From Bemisia tabaci (Eukaryota > Arthropoda > Insecta > Hemiptera > Aleyrodidae), in the NCBI RefSeq assembly GCF_918797505.1, contig NC_092797.1, positions 21,589,372-21,653,371 on the forward strand: a stretch of DNA of 64,000 nucleotides, in the 5' to 3' direction. The notes under the pieces were generated by a model. The model ran no database searches, was not told where the DNA came from, and saw only the letters and a list, made by a program, of their open reading frames with translations. Below are positions 24,484-37,300 of the stretch, one piece after another. The stretch's first letter is position 1, and each line of letters opens with the position of its first letter. Made by a program: the position numbers and the translations under genes.

Positions 24484-27400
24484 GAATATTCTCACCCTCG
24501 TTTGCATTATTGTTTTGATTCATGAAGTGGCACTCTTGAAATATGTTTTCTTGAGTTAAAGAAACAATGCACTAAAATTGAAGAATTCAATCTTGAAATT
24601 GACAACGATGAAAAAAAAGAAGAAGAAAAAGTAGAGCAAATTAGCAGGTAAGTGCGAAAACCTGTGGGTAATTTCCCTGATGTTACCCTTTTTCCACGGT
24701 TTTAGAGTATGAGCGAGACCTTAAATATCTCATGAACATTCTACGAAATTATCATTTATTTTCCACGGTATTAACAATGGCAGTACCGCGGTAGAAATAT
24801 TTTGAATCTCCTGACTATCCCAATTTTCAACAGAAATTCCTGGCTTTTCTAAAAATTGTCCAGGTTACAGAAAGTTCCTTGCATTAATGGTTAGGAGTAA
24901 CCTTGTCCTGAAGTTTAGTAAATATAAAGGTCCCAACTGAATCATCATTCGTATTATTGAGGAAAAAATTCACTTTCATCTCACACTTGATACTACGATT
25001 GACGATTTGGTATTTAATTCGTTATTGACCTAATAACTTTCAGTGTTTACGTATCACGCCTATCAGACACTATCGCATGACACTTGAAATAGTCGAGTTC
25101 AATTATTTTATTTACAAGAAGACAGCCACTCAAGATTCTCTAAATATTTGGGGTGCAATTAACATTCCTCGTCAAAATTAACGTTTAATAAATTAAGAAG
25201 AGTCTATTATTCGCTCATTGAGAAAAAGAACGAATTGGTGCATCATCGATGCTGACAAGAACAAGAGACACGCGAAGGTTGCGGAAATAGACGGCGAATT
25301 GGAAAATGAAGGTTCGGATGAGTTCGAAAACTGCTGTAATAGGAAACACTCACACACTCACACGGCTGCGCATTACATACGCGTCAGTATGAGTCATTTT
25401 CCTGACGTTTCCGTCATTTATCACCACATCATGATGGTGCAGAACTTATGAGCCGACGTAATGGACGTCGTGGGAAATCCTCGATCCTCGGCTATAGAAA
25501 CCTACGGATGATTCAAGGATCGCCTACTATACTAAGGTGCAAATAAGAACTGCAAGATGGAAAAATTCTCCCTGTATTCATGCAGTTGAATAAAACATTG
25601 CAAACGGCATGTCCTTGCCACACTCAAATGGGTGTTGTAGCCTACATCTCCAGTACAAGTGTAACCATGTATTTGAGCACGAATACACCTGTACCAAAAC
25701 ATGTGCTGCACTTGTGGGGCAAGCGACAGGGGTGACGACATTTGCAAAGCAGAACTAACAGTAGAACACTTATCTCTTTTTCTGAAGCTGAACTACTACC
25801 TAAAAAAAGCTTCAAAACTTGCGACTATTTCAGAGACTCCCAGGAAAAGGGGAAAATCTGTTCAACTTCTATCGGAGGTATGTGGAAAAATAGTCTGTAA
25901 TTTTGTCACAACGCGATGCGTAAAATCGACATGGCCGTATAACTAGGGGGTGGCAGCCCCTCCCCTTCCCCACCCACACGCACACTCTTAAAAATTGTCC
26001 AGCTACGCTAAGGAAAATTGCCTGTCTCATATACATGTATATCTTCTTCACATGTCATGCCAGGTCAGACTCATCTTGACCGGTACGTTCTTTGAACACA
26101 TGCATTCAATTCCCCGTACTATGTGCGTTCAAAAGTTGGATTCCATTTTTCAATAAGGAACCACTATCTCTAGCTCTCCTATAAAAGCACACATCTAAAC
26201 AGGGAAACCAATGGCATGTATGCTGTTTCTAAAATGGACCAGAAATAGTGGTTATTGCAAAATGTAATCCAGTTTACGATGACACAAACGCGGCTGGACA
26301 TGAGCGAGCACATGAGCTGTTTTGAGTGTACCTGATGAGGACAATATTACGCACAGCGATGTGCCATTTTTCTTCTTCTTTGCATGACCTCAGGGCTACG
26401 ATTTAAAAGCATTATGAAAATTGTAAGGTAAGTGTATTTTTCTGACCTTTATTACAGGTGGGGACCTGCGGCGAAATAGTGGAAAACTAATTTCGAAAGA
26501 TAAATTACAACTCGCGTTCGTTGTGCCCGACCGAATTAAAGGACCTGACAATGGGCCCCTCTGTTTGAGCTTGAACCCTGGTTTCCTGGTGTTCCGCCAC
26601 TTGTCCCCCCCCCCCCCCCCCCCGTTTGTTTAGAGCCCCCGGTCTGCTCCCAATGTAGGCCTCTACCAGCTTCGCCTCCCTCAATGGATCAACGATGGAA
26701 GCATTATGAGTCACTTCTGGGTTTTTAAATACCTCATTCGATGTGTAGCTATAATCTTTTAATTTCCCGTTGGAATTGGACTTCGAAGTTAAACGACTGC
26801 ACAACAGACTTTTTCTGCCTCCATTCTGAAGAAGACACACTTCGGACAAGTCCCGTTTAATTTCTCAAAGATAGTTTTGAGGCAGTCGTTATTCGATGCT
26901 ATAAAGGACATAAATTGAACCTTGCGAGCACCATATTCAGAGAAGATCAAAGCACAGCGCACAATTTTTTTTCTTCCTCACTTTTCCGGAATCTTAAGAT
27001 TCACTTTCCCAACTTTTCCTCATTTTCAGGGAATTTCGCAAAAGGATCAGAGGATGCGATTGGGGATTGAGCATTGACCAATAGTACAGTTCGGATGGCC
27101 TGTAAAAAGTCACAACGAGCACACCGACTGAAGAATAAGAAATATTTCAATGTGCTTCAAAAAAGCAAGGAGGTAAGACATGTTTTTCTCGGAAACTAAG
27201 TCATTCACGTAGATTTGGCAGTATCTAGAGCCCGAGTAGTATCCTAATTTCAAATGAAAGCTATTGAATCGATCTAAAGGATTAAAAGCTCCTCGTAAAT
27301 AAATGAACGAGACGATTAGGATTTGGAGGTTCTCACGAGTAAATGAAGGACCATGAACTCTTCAGCGGAATCGCAGATCTGCGTCGAATATCTTCGCCGC

Positions 27401-28232
27401 AAAATCTCGATCGCGGAGTTTCCTCGCAAAATCGCGGAGCGTCATCATTGTTGCGCGATTTCCTTCGTATACAAAGTGGGGGAAAGACAGAAAAATAACT
27501 GTCGCTTTCCCAACTACCATTGTCTTTCCTAACGTGCATTAGTGTACTCTAGTGCAGAGCAATCCCCATTTCCAGCACCCGGACCACAGCGGCAACATGG
27601 TGTCATTAGCGAAACGCAGCGAACAAATAAACTTGGTAATGTCGAAGCACGATCCAAGGCCCTGGCGAAAACGCCGTTTCGCGCTCGATGAGTCAGGCCA
27701 GGCCGGGCACCCCGACGGAAAACTGGGTGTCCTGCGTCCGTCGCCGTCAACTGCGTCACGCATGGAGCACCATCGCGGCGCTGCCGTACCATAATCGCGA
27801 GATGACGCAAGGCCACGGATCGGCCTTGCGTTTGTCACATCGGGAACGCCGCCGCGGCGCGGGTTGGCCGGCCGGCCAGCAACGGGCCGTCATCCGCCAA
27901 CCACCCCGCGAGATTCCGACGGGCTCGATGCCCCAGTGCTCGCGGACGCTGCTCGGTTACATGGCTCGAGCGCGTGTTCGAGTCGGAGCGGCAAGCAAAG
28001 GGCAGCCAGGTACAAGATGCCTAATAAGAGCATTGGTAAACAAACATCGGAGCGACGACTCGCCCGGAACTGGGTCACCGTTGCGTTGCTTCGCTCCTCG
28101 CGCTGACACTCGAGCCTGCGAATTTTCTGTCATCGATCTCCGGACAATTTGCGTCCGAATGTGAATTCCTGCTTGCCGAGGACGTGACGCAAGCACGATG
28201 GCATCATTCGCAGAGAATTCGGGGCTTGAAGA
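24484..28232. other. Mostly non-coding stretch with a GC-rich end
   Basis: 24484-27540 holds no recognised gene; a minus ORF at 26505-26849 runs through a poly-C tract at 26608-26622 and is doubtful. 27550-28180 is GC- and CpG-rich (GGCCGGCCGGCC near 27866), with overlapping ORFs in several frames on both strands. A cryptic promoter or island is possible. Confidence 0.4.
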
Positions 28233-28283
28233 CTGCCGTGCTGAGGAAAAACGCCGTATGAGCCTTCAGGCGTTGCCAAATGG
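28233..28283. mobile_element. CTGCCGTGC-family MITE, single left arm
   Basis: CTGCCGTGCTGAGGAAAAAC, then CGCCGTATGAGCC and GTTGCCAAAT. No matching right arm was found nearby, so this is a fragment. Confidence 0.7.
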
Positions 28284-28641
28284 AAGGATAGAAACATTGG
28301 GAGGAGACCTGTCGGAATTTTTCCGAAGTTTGCGGTTTTACGGCGATTTAATGGTGGAAATGTTCGATCTTGGGGGTAAATAGGTTTTCCTTCGGTTACA
28401 GGAGGAAGCTACATGAATTTGAGTTGAAAATGGGGGAAAGCTTGGAATTTTTTGCATCCCTGCGTTTAAGTCCCTCATATGGATTCGCTTGAAGGGACGA
28501 GAATCTAAAATCGACGGCTGAAGTACCTCGCGCACGAATTAGATATGTTTTCAAATATTGAAAAACGGAGACACAGAAGGGCAAAATGACCAAAATTAAA
28601 GGATTCACCACTGTCAGGATAAAAGAAGGGTCCATGTTGGG

Positions 28642-28867
28642 CATGGTGTCTAGTTTTCTTGGCAAAGCTCATTCTGATTTTCCCTGATTTTCAGTAGCTC
28701 ATTCCTGATGAGAAACCGAAGTTTCTCTCACTTTCTCGGGATTTTCTTGGGAGAATAATATAATTTTCCAGAGTTTCAGAATGGTTCGAGAAGAGATTCC
28801 CGGTTTCTGGAACAAATTCCCTGAGTTTTCCCTGATTTTCCCGGTTTTTAAAAAACTAGACACCATG
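28642..28867. mobile_element. CATGGTGTCTAGTTTT...AAAACTAGACACCATG element
   Basis: 226 bp with 16-bp perfect inverted ends. The interior has repeated TTCCCTGATTTTC motifs and no ORF. The GGTGTCTA end suggests kinship with the AGGGTGTCTAC element. Confidence 0.75.
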
Positions 28868-30574
28868 ATATTGGGCAAACCAAAAGTTGTGAGGATATCT
28901 CTTTAGCGTACTCATTGCTTGCAACGAGAGTTTAGTCTACGTACGAACGAGCGTGGCAACGGGGATTTAACGACTCGAAAAGGGCGATCATGCTTGACGA
29001 ATGGAACTTCCATCGCGGCTGCCGGTCAGTGGTAGGAGCTGGGTGCTCTGAGCTCGGACTCGGTTTCCATCATTGTCACGATGAAAGGGCGGATCTGCCA
29101 TCAGTCTATGATCGGTCACCGAAAACCGACCCGCGCCGCAGCCGCCGCCCCGTTGCAAAATCGACTTCACTTTCTCCGGAAGCGAAACATGATCACCAGC
29201 CATCAGGAAACCGCCCATCAGCGCTCGTCGAAGAGGGAACACCACCGTTCATACTGGGCCATGCGAGCTAATGAAACGCTTGTACGCCGCAACTTCATGT
29301 GTCGCGTGGAGGTCCTCACTTGAAAAAGTATATATTTTGGGGGGGGGTGCCCCCCTACCTGTACCCTGGGTGGAGTTGGGGTGGGGACCCCCCTAAAAAG
29401 TTTCCCCTCGACAATGATTAGGACAACAGTCCAGACAGGAAAATTTTAACTCAATAATTGAATATATTATGGCGTATCGACCGTTTTTTTACCCGTCTCT
29501 GTATGTAGAGTATGTACCCTTGCATACAGCATTTATGTGTAAAGGTGAGTGTGTGGACACTGGGTTTCACGGAGACCCTCAGGAAAGGAAAAAATGGCGG
29601 CGACTCTAAGTGGGGGCGGCTGAGAAGGGCTGTTGTCAACCTTTGAATTTTTTTTTTCAAAGGTAATGCACAAAATTCTGTCACCCACTCACCCTCGCCG
29701 CGCGCACTCTGTGTTTGGCAGAGACATGGAGTCCTCATACAGCTTCTGATTTTTCCGGCAAGAGGCTGCGAAGATTTTCGCCCATCGCCCAAGCGAGGAG
29801 ATAAAACTTGCCTTTGACTAAACGCCAATTACCTCAAATAAAATGGATCAATTACACGTGCAAACCTGAATATTCCCGATCAATTCGTGTTCAGAAAGAC
29901 GATAGGTCCCGTTGAAAACCATGGGGAGGTATTCGCGTACGTAAATTCAATGAAAGGGGCTGTGAACTGATAGTAAGCAGTAGTATTTTGGATTTTTTCG
30001 AAAAAAATCGATTGATCGAGTCAATTCGATTTTCTTCGAGAATCCAGTTTCATGGATTGAGATCTATTCAAAAAAATCGATTTTCCGAAAAATCAATTTT
30101 AAAAAATCTGAAATTACCTACGAAGGCTCAATAACTGCACTCACATAAACATTTAAAAATAATTGAATGAAAATTTCCGGGAAATTTGCTAAAATGTTCG
30201 CCCAAATATATTTCCTCACGTGCCCATTTAAGTAGTGTAATAGGGCAGCAATAATCGGAATTTTCGATATTAAGGGAAAAATCGATTTACACGAGTAATG
30301 GCACCCAAAAAATCGATGCGATTATATTGATTTCTCCGTTGAAAAATCGAGTTTTCAAATAATCGATCAAGAACCCTCGACACTGGTGAGCACTGACAAA
30401 TCAGTGACATACTCGACAACGTTAACGGGCGTTTTCACCGGCGTTTATTGTGCAGCGCTCTGTCAACTCACAAACGCAGCCATGAATAGGTAGAGCTGAA
30501 ATAATCTCCAGATTTTACTAGGCACGGGCGCGAGTGGAAAGTAGATGGGGAGGGAGGGAGGTCCGTTCACCGAC
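28868..30574. other. Non-coding stretch, presumed FMNL intron 1
   Basis: Contains a G/C-run inverted patch at 29340-29400 (GGGGGGGGGTGCCCCCC and GGGGACCCCCC) and a 30000-30360 region dense in AAAATCGATT motifs. No gene recognised. Confidence 0.45.
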
Positions 30575-31140
30575 CTGCAGCTGATTATTTACTTCCCTCA
30601 TCTTGACCTGATGGATGCGGGCTGCGGATCTATGAGACAGAGATTCCGAGCGATTCAGAACTAATTTCAATAGATCCAGCTATAGATCCACTGATAGATG
30701 CGGATCCCCCGGCCCTAAGGCAGTAGATGCGGTGACATCTATTAAAACTGTGTTTCTGATTGCCGACTGGTACTGCGCGGCGGGATTCGAACCCACCATC
30801 GCTCGGATTGGTAGCGACTGAATATCGACGCCGCTATCCACTGCACCACGGTAGCTGATAAGACGGAGTTGAGTAAAACACGATAAATGATCTATTTGGA
30901 GGTTAGGTTTCCTACGCGCTTCTTCTTCTTCACTCGGTGAATCAAGGTATCTGATTGGTCAGAACGATTATTTTCATTTCAAAGCAATCGTTCAACACTG
31001 TATTCCAATTCTGCTGATCTATCGCTCATCCATGGATAGAATCACAGTGTAGAATCACAAATAGTTTGATCATAGATGCGCGATAGATGAGATTTGCAGA
31101 TCTATAGCCGAGATCTATGAAAGTAAATAATCAGCCTGCT
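30575..31140. mobile_element. TIR element containing a tRNA-like promoter
   Basis: Inverted ends: CTGATTATTTACTTCC at 30581-30596 and its near-complement at 31117-31135. The inside is rich in GATCTAT/ATAGATC motifs and includes a tRNA-like block on the minus strand. No coding capacity was seen, so it is non-autonomous. Confidence 0.6.
30770..30855 (-). pseudogene. tRNA-like sequence (SINE head or tRNA pseudogene)
   Basis: On the minus strand it begins GCTACCGTGGTGCAGTGG (A-box-like) and carries a good B box, GGTTCGAATCC, with a pairing T arm. The anticodon arm is not convincing and the acceptor ends do not pair well. It is therefore more likely a SINE promoter captured in the surrounding TIR element than a functional tRNA. 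Confidence 0.5.
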
Positions 31141-33204
31141 GGCGAGGACTGAATTGACAGCCACGTTAGAATCTGATCGCCTCTTATGCAAAATAATGAA
31201 TCCGATATTTATCGAGAGCCAATGCGGAGAAAATAATATCGAGTCCAAACAATGGGTGAAACTAGAGTTGACGACGCGGCAGCGCAGCGGCCTTGCGGCT
31301 GCCACGCCATTCATAAAAACCGAAGAAGAAAAAACTTTCTGATCGCAACTTAACTGGATTGGTTAAAAATTTCAAAATTCTAATTTGGTTCCGCGATATT
31401 TTTGGAAATGATTCCTCCGCTTCAAATTTTACGATTTGTGCGGAAAAATGAATCAGGAGGGGCGGAGGGAGAGGGGTGGGGAAAAAAATAGTCGTGACCG
31501 CGAATGTTCAATATTTCATCTTCGAAAGTCATTAGAAGTTTTCTTGTTGCCATTGAACTTAAAAATATACTGCTATCTTCCAAAATTCTTAGGAACTTCT
31601 TCAAGATTCACAAAACGTAGTGGCAAATCCCAAACTTGAACTTTTTTTGAAAATTAATGTCATTAAACATTAGAAAAGACTACTTCCATTCACAACACAG
31701 TGCTGGATCCTGTGGAATTACGGACAATGCGTGATAAATTTACCAAAATTTTTGGTTCAAGGAAACGACAGTGAAAATATTTAATGCTAAAAGCCCACTG
31801 CACTTAAACTTGGTCACGGATTAACAGAGTTCTTGTTCGAATGTGTTGAATAACTAAAGGGGTAAGAGCAGGGTGTAATTTTTTAACCACTGAAACAGTA
31901 GCATTAGCAACCTAACGATCTAACCATCATTTGATGGCCGGAGTGCATAATCAGTATCTCAGTTCATTGCGATGTTTCAAAATTTCAGCTGTCATTTAAT
32001 TTTTTCAAAGAGGAACAAGCAAACTTGACAGCTTCAAATTTACACAAAATATTTTGCTAACAGAAGAGAAAAATCAAAGAAGTTTTTGAGGAATTATGTT
32101 GACTAGTTTTCCAAAGAAAGAATTAAGTATGACGGAAAGTCTGCAACATCACCGAGGAATGTATGCGATTTCGCACTTTGGCTGTTCCTAGGACTGAGAA
32201 TGAGGTACTTAAATTTTTAAATACGATCTGACCGATTTGATCACGACTCAACTTAGATAAGTACAAGATAATAGTTATTTGATAATATTTGTTGATATAA
32301 CAGTTGAGGAGGCTGAGACATGGAGAAAATTCTCCAATTAAAACAAAAAATTCCTATCTGGTGGATGAAGTTCATGCTCTCTTACATGAACCCTGGCATG
32401 CTCACAGAAGATTTTTATTTCCTGACTTGTTTACCAGTCCTAAAGTGGGGCCAGTGAAGTAAGTAATTACATTGCAAGGGACTTTAGTCATTCTGTCATA
32501 TTAATAAATGTAGCCCCTGCAATGGCACAGGACAGCTAGTAAATAAAAGTGAGCTCAGTCGTTTAGGTTATCCTGAATTGATGTCTACTCATTGATTCAA
32601 AATAACTCTTGAAAACACAAAATCATCATGCACATGAGGCTGTGTCATAAATATGCTGGAGAAGATTTTGTCTAATACATCAGCTACAGTATTTCTGGCT
32701 AAGCTTTTTCCCCACTGTGAGACTGATCATCTTGACTGATTATGAGACCAGCAACATGGTCAAAACCTACGCTTCTAATGGGATTCCATGAAAATACAGA
32801 ATTTAAGATATTAAATGATAAAGTCTTTCCTCAGGTGCTATCAGTTTAAACAGTTAAAGGAAATGATTATGAGTTATTTAGCTACCAAAGCCAAAAATTA
32901 GCTCAGTCCAGCGACAATGTTCGGACCGTCCTCAACTCCTTAGCATCATTAAACAGCTGATTAGTTACCAGGTAACTTGTTCAATGGAAGTTATCTAGCT
33001 GCACAAGCTTTCTCCCCCTTCAAGAAAAGAAAGTTAAAAGTTTGATTCAAATACTGTTAGGGATGGTTATGGTCCAAACGTGATCAGATGAAGACAGCTG
33101 CCTACTGGTTATGGACCAGGAAGGAGCTGTATCCGGTGAACCCAAACCACGACAAAATCAGCAGACTTGGAGGAATATTTGAGAAAATATATGAATCTAC
33201 TCAC
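31141..33204. other. Non-coding stretch just inside presumed FMNL intron 1
   Basis: Follows the FMNL-like exon on its strand. The donor at 33204-33203 is clear. Otherwise plain AT-rich sequence with few repeats. Good ground for intronic enhancers, but no site can be named. Confidence 0.45.
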
Positions 33205-33345
33205 CAAAACTTTAGTAAACCGCCTTTCCAGTTCCATTTGGTCGGGCATCGGGAGCTTGGTCCGAATGCTAGCTCGAATGTTGGTCGAACGAGGGAATTC
33301 CACAGGGGGTGGAGATTCCATTTTTGAGGTTGAAGTATTCCCCAT
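33205..33345 (-). CDS. Formin-like protein (FMNL/Frl family), first coding exon only
   Basis: Minus-strand exon of 47 codons starting at the ATG complementary to 33345 and ending in frame at a strong donor (TTG|GTGAGT, GT at 33204-33203). The product begins MGNTSTS, which fits an N-myristoylation signal (Gly2, Asn3, Ser/Thr at 5-6), as in FMNL proteins. It ends with KLPMPD...ELERRFTKVL, the conserved segment just before the GTPase-binding/FH3 domain of FMNL1-3 and Drosophila Frl. Those proteins bind Rho-family GTPases and drive actin filament assembly at the plasma membrane (family knowledge). An upstream in-frame ATG at 33357 exists, but would bury the myristoylation glycine, so 33345 is preferred. 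The gene lies head-to-head with RNF10, about 1.05 kb apart. I found no second exon in 1-33204, so the remainder (over 1000 residues in the family) is probably outside the window beyond a very long intron. Fairly sure of family; the boundary is well defined. Confidence 0.8.
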
Positions 33346-34398
33346 CTTATCAAGCACATGAAATTATCGAGATAAACAAAATTATCACTTCACAATCAGA
33401 GGAAGAACAAGAACACGAGCAACAGGTGATTCACGACACATTACGCCGCGCATAACAATCGGCCGCGAGGCATCGCGATTTGCTCAAAACTGTTGACGCC
33501 AGGAATCTCGCGACCAAAGCTCGCGTCCGCGAACGCAACTTCGATAGCGGCAGCCTGCGGCCAAGCGTGAGGGAAGCCAACAACCGCCATTATTTTTCGT
33601 TTTTGTCCTCTTGTTTACGTTCTTTTTTACGACACGCTGCGACATCTGTTGATTTTTTTACGTACTGTTTCACTTTCGTTGAGCACAGTAGTTTAAGTTT
33701 TGTACTACAGAGGTCGCTTACCGAGTGAGCTGTACAGCGTTGCCAATTTGAAACAAGGTTTAAAATCGTTGAAATATTGACAAGTTTTCATCGATTATTA
33801 AATTCCAGGATACGGATAAGAATTTTAAGAAAAATTTCAAATATTTTTCTTGAAAAAAGTAAATGTAATTGAGTATCCATCACGAATTCTCAAAATGGCA
33901 TTAATGTCTGATTGAAACTTTACAACTCAGATCCTGTATATTGAAGAGGCTGGGAAAGTCACATGACTATGAAGGTTGCTAAGTCACGTCTAGAATTTTT
34001 AATTTTGCAACATTTATTAGTGTGAATAAATTACATAAATATTTTTGCTGATTTGGCAATCTGAATGACTATCAGGCAAATGGAGAATCCCTGCGCCCTG
34101 CCGCCATCTTTTAGTTTCAGATTTGTTGTCGCGTTGTAAAGCGACTGAGGGAAAGTTTCGTCAAATTTGGTGTCGTTACCAACGACAGGGAGAGCTTTGC
34201 TCCCTTTTGAGTGATCCTTTAGGTTTTTCCAACCCAACTAGCCCTTATTGCAAGTTTTCAATCGCGGATTAACTTTTTTATCGTGTTGTGATTGTTACCA
34301 TGGCCCTCTGAAAATGTCGCGCCCTCAACTTTTTGTTGTCCCTCCATGCGGAGAGTCTATCTCCCACTTATCCACTGTAGATGTTAGAAGAATTAAAC
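33346..34398. promoter_or_regulatory. Probable bidirectional promoter between FMNL-like gene and RNF10
   Basis: The two genes start on opposite strands with only this stretch between their ATGs. It contains a locally CpG-rich block around 33430-33570 (several CGCG and GCCGCG runs) against an AT-rich background. No TATA box is clear near either start. An ATG at 34313 and other short ORFs (33480-33728, 34248-34457) would be upstream ORFs if transcribed. The existence of a shared promoter is inferred from the geometry and CpG content; transcription start sites cannot be placed. Confidence 0.5.
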
Positions 34399-37300
34399 AT
34401 GGACAAGAACATTCTCAATCGTGTTGCTCAACCTTTAGCCAAAGGGAGCAGCTCTGATTCGAGAAAAAGCCAAGGTAAGACGAGATCTCCGGAGGCATCC
34501 TCCATTGTTATGTACCGTTCCAACGAGATAACCCTTCCTTACTCCGATCGGTAATTTTCGTTTATTCTTGCCTCATTCTTTGGCCGTCACTATCCTGTAT
34601 CTCGACCACTCCTTCGTTCAATTTGGAATGCTCAAATCCTTACATACTCAATTCGGATGTCTCAATCTTTACTGATTACTTCGGCTGCAAAGTGATGTCA
34701 TTTCATGAAGCCTATTTGCTTGACCTCCATTATATTTTTGTCATGATCACATACTTTCAGGTCAATGGCTGCAATTTATGCCCAACTTGCACAGCCTGAC
34801 TTCCTTCAACAGTCTATTTTCTGTGAGCACCAGGCCTCCTAATTTTCCAGGAGATACACAATGTACATTACAGTAGGATGTATTCTACTACTACTAGTTC
34901 CATTTCATTCAAGCTCCCAGTGAATCATTCTAGACACTTCTCCGTCGTACGTAAACTATCATATGTGTACAGACTGTCAATCCTTGCACGCATATTGGTC
35001 TGCAAGTTGATTTCCGTTTTGGAACATATCTATATGGGACTCCTGATGAGCTGTTCTTCTCGTAATCCTCAGAAATCATTTTAAAGTGGACCCTGGGCAG
35101 TTCACTATTGCCCATGTCAACCGTCCACTTCCATGTGTCGCTGTGTTCAGCGTCATTCAATTTAAATCTACACTCATTCTTTTTCATGGATCCTTGTTGA
35201 TCTCTTGAGTGAGCAACCCTCCAGGCTAGAGAAAGAGAAGCTTCTGGATGATGGAACTGCTTTTTCACCTCTGCTCCATAGTGGACGATAGCTTCCTGTC
35301 AAGGTTGAGAACATGTATTTCCATGAACAAATCATGTAAAATGTCACTCAGGTTGAAGCCTCTAACTTATGGATATTTTTTCTTCTGATAAGGAAGACTT
35401 AACATATTTGCTAATCTGATGAAGCAGGAACTTTAGGGTTTAGGAATTCCTTTCCTCCTATTATGTAATGATTGAAAAGTGAAGTGGAAAGCTGAACTCC
35501 ATAATCAAACATCTTACTTCTAAACAAAATTTAAAATTTTTTTTTGGAAGTGTGATTTTCTCATTTAAGAAAGAGAACCAGTATATGAAACATTTTAATC
35601 TTGCCTACGCAATTTTTAGTTCCATGCAGACTGGTAAGGCTAAAATATTAACATGATAACTAAAATCCCAAGACATTCTACTCAGCCTTCTAAATCCTTC
35701 AACACTACAAGCACCAAAGTCACATGGAGTGAGACTAAGATCTTACGAGGAGACTCGAAGGCTGTTAAATGTTTCTGTAAGTTTTGACTCATCTGTCACT
35801 GTGTCCTCTAATTATGTATTTTTCTTTCTTTTTTTTTTTAGATGGTAGCAAATCATTTCCTCGAGGCTCCAAACGCCGGGAGCCTCAGGGCCCCAGCACC
35901 TCGAAGTTTGACCAGAATCGGAAACCCATTACTCAGAAGACCAAGTCGCTGGACAAAAGACCTCGCTCCAGGGGATTCAATAATGGTCGAAAGACGTGTT
36001 CCGAGGTAGATACAATCAGTATTTGAGTCAGCTTCAAAAATATACAAAAATTAATATGCTAGTTCTTGGCCTAAAATATAAGTTAATTTCAAAGTACTTT
36101 ATCTAGTCATGGTACAGAACCCTTAACACTTGAGATCTTATTTTTCAAGTCAGTTAATGAATAAAATGCTTCAAAAATGAATGGTAAACTACTCCTTCAA
36201 ATTTTTTGTAATTAAATCTCGTGTGCAAGAAGTAGTGTCCATGTTGGATCAAATTTGAAGTAATTTTTCCAGGCCTGCTAAATGCACTCTTACCACTAAC
36301 AACATGAATGTTCCAATTCAATGCACTAAATTAATCATCTTAAACTGCAAGTACATTCCGGCTTTTTGACTTAACCACCCATTCACCTCATATGATAAGT
36401 ATTTTCGTTAGCAGGCGCCTAGGACATTATCTTAGCTGACGAGTTTATTCGCGCCATTTGTCGGCGTTGTGAGGCTTCAGATGCCATCTATCGGAAATGC
36501 GAAAAAACATTACCAAAAAAATCGCTCAGCAATGCGGAGAATTAATTCGTCAACTGCGTTATATCCCGCGCCTGCACTGACGAGTATACTCGTCAAATGA
36601 GACGAATGGGTTAGTGTCCGAGTCTGAGGGGAGGGGAAAACTCGGAAGTTGTAATGCCTCTTCCCATTTTAAATTTTGTTTCTTTACAAATAAATGATGT
36701 TACAGGTAGCAGATGAATTCGATGGGGCCGAATACGGTTCTGTGGTAAAACGTGAAAGTAAAAAACACAACTTGAACCATTTGCTGAACTTCCATTATGC
36801 CCCAAGGCCCGGTGAGCAATGGGGCGGATTTGGCAACAGTTCAAGGCAACAACATTACGGACACATGACAACACGGGACTTGATGGCGACTCACAAGCAT
36901 AAGTACAACAAGGAACAGTTTCTTCAAGCCAAGTTAGTTAATTTTCCTCATTTATTTTCTATGTATTCAATATTTAGGTTCTCAACTTTTTTCGTTTCTT
37001 CCCCAGAGTGTTATTAAATTGCTTCCTTAGCTCAACCGTTGCCTACGAGAATGGAGAAGCCGTAACTAGTCAGTTTTGTGACGTCAAGCTAGTAGATATT
37101 TACCGAAAACAACAAGCATCTCCGGGTCTTCGGTGCATCGATGAGTGAGGCAGTCGCTGCAGGGACCAATTATAGTGGCCCTTGATCGGCCAAAGTTGCG
37201 CGAAGTGGCCCTTAATGCACCAAAATTGCGCGAGCGCCCCGTTTGAATCTGAGTGGAGTAACGATTTTCGGTATTACACATGTTCATTTCCTCGATTATA

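Noticed and set aside
27688..28164. 158-codon plus-strand ORF, the longest in the window
   Set aside because: It lies in a CpG-rich patch where several frames are open on both strands. Arg/Pro/Ala-rich, no domain, no splice or start context.
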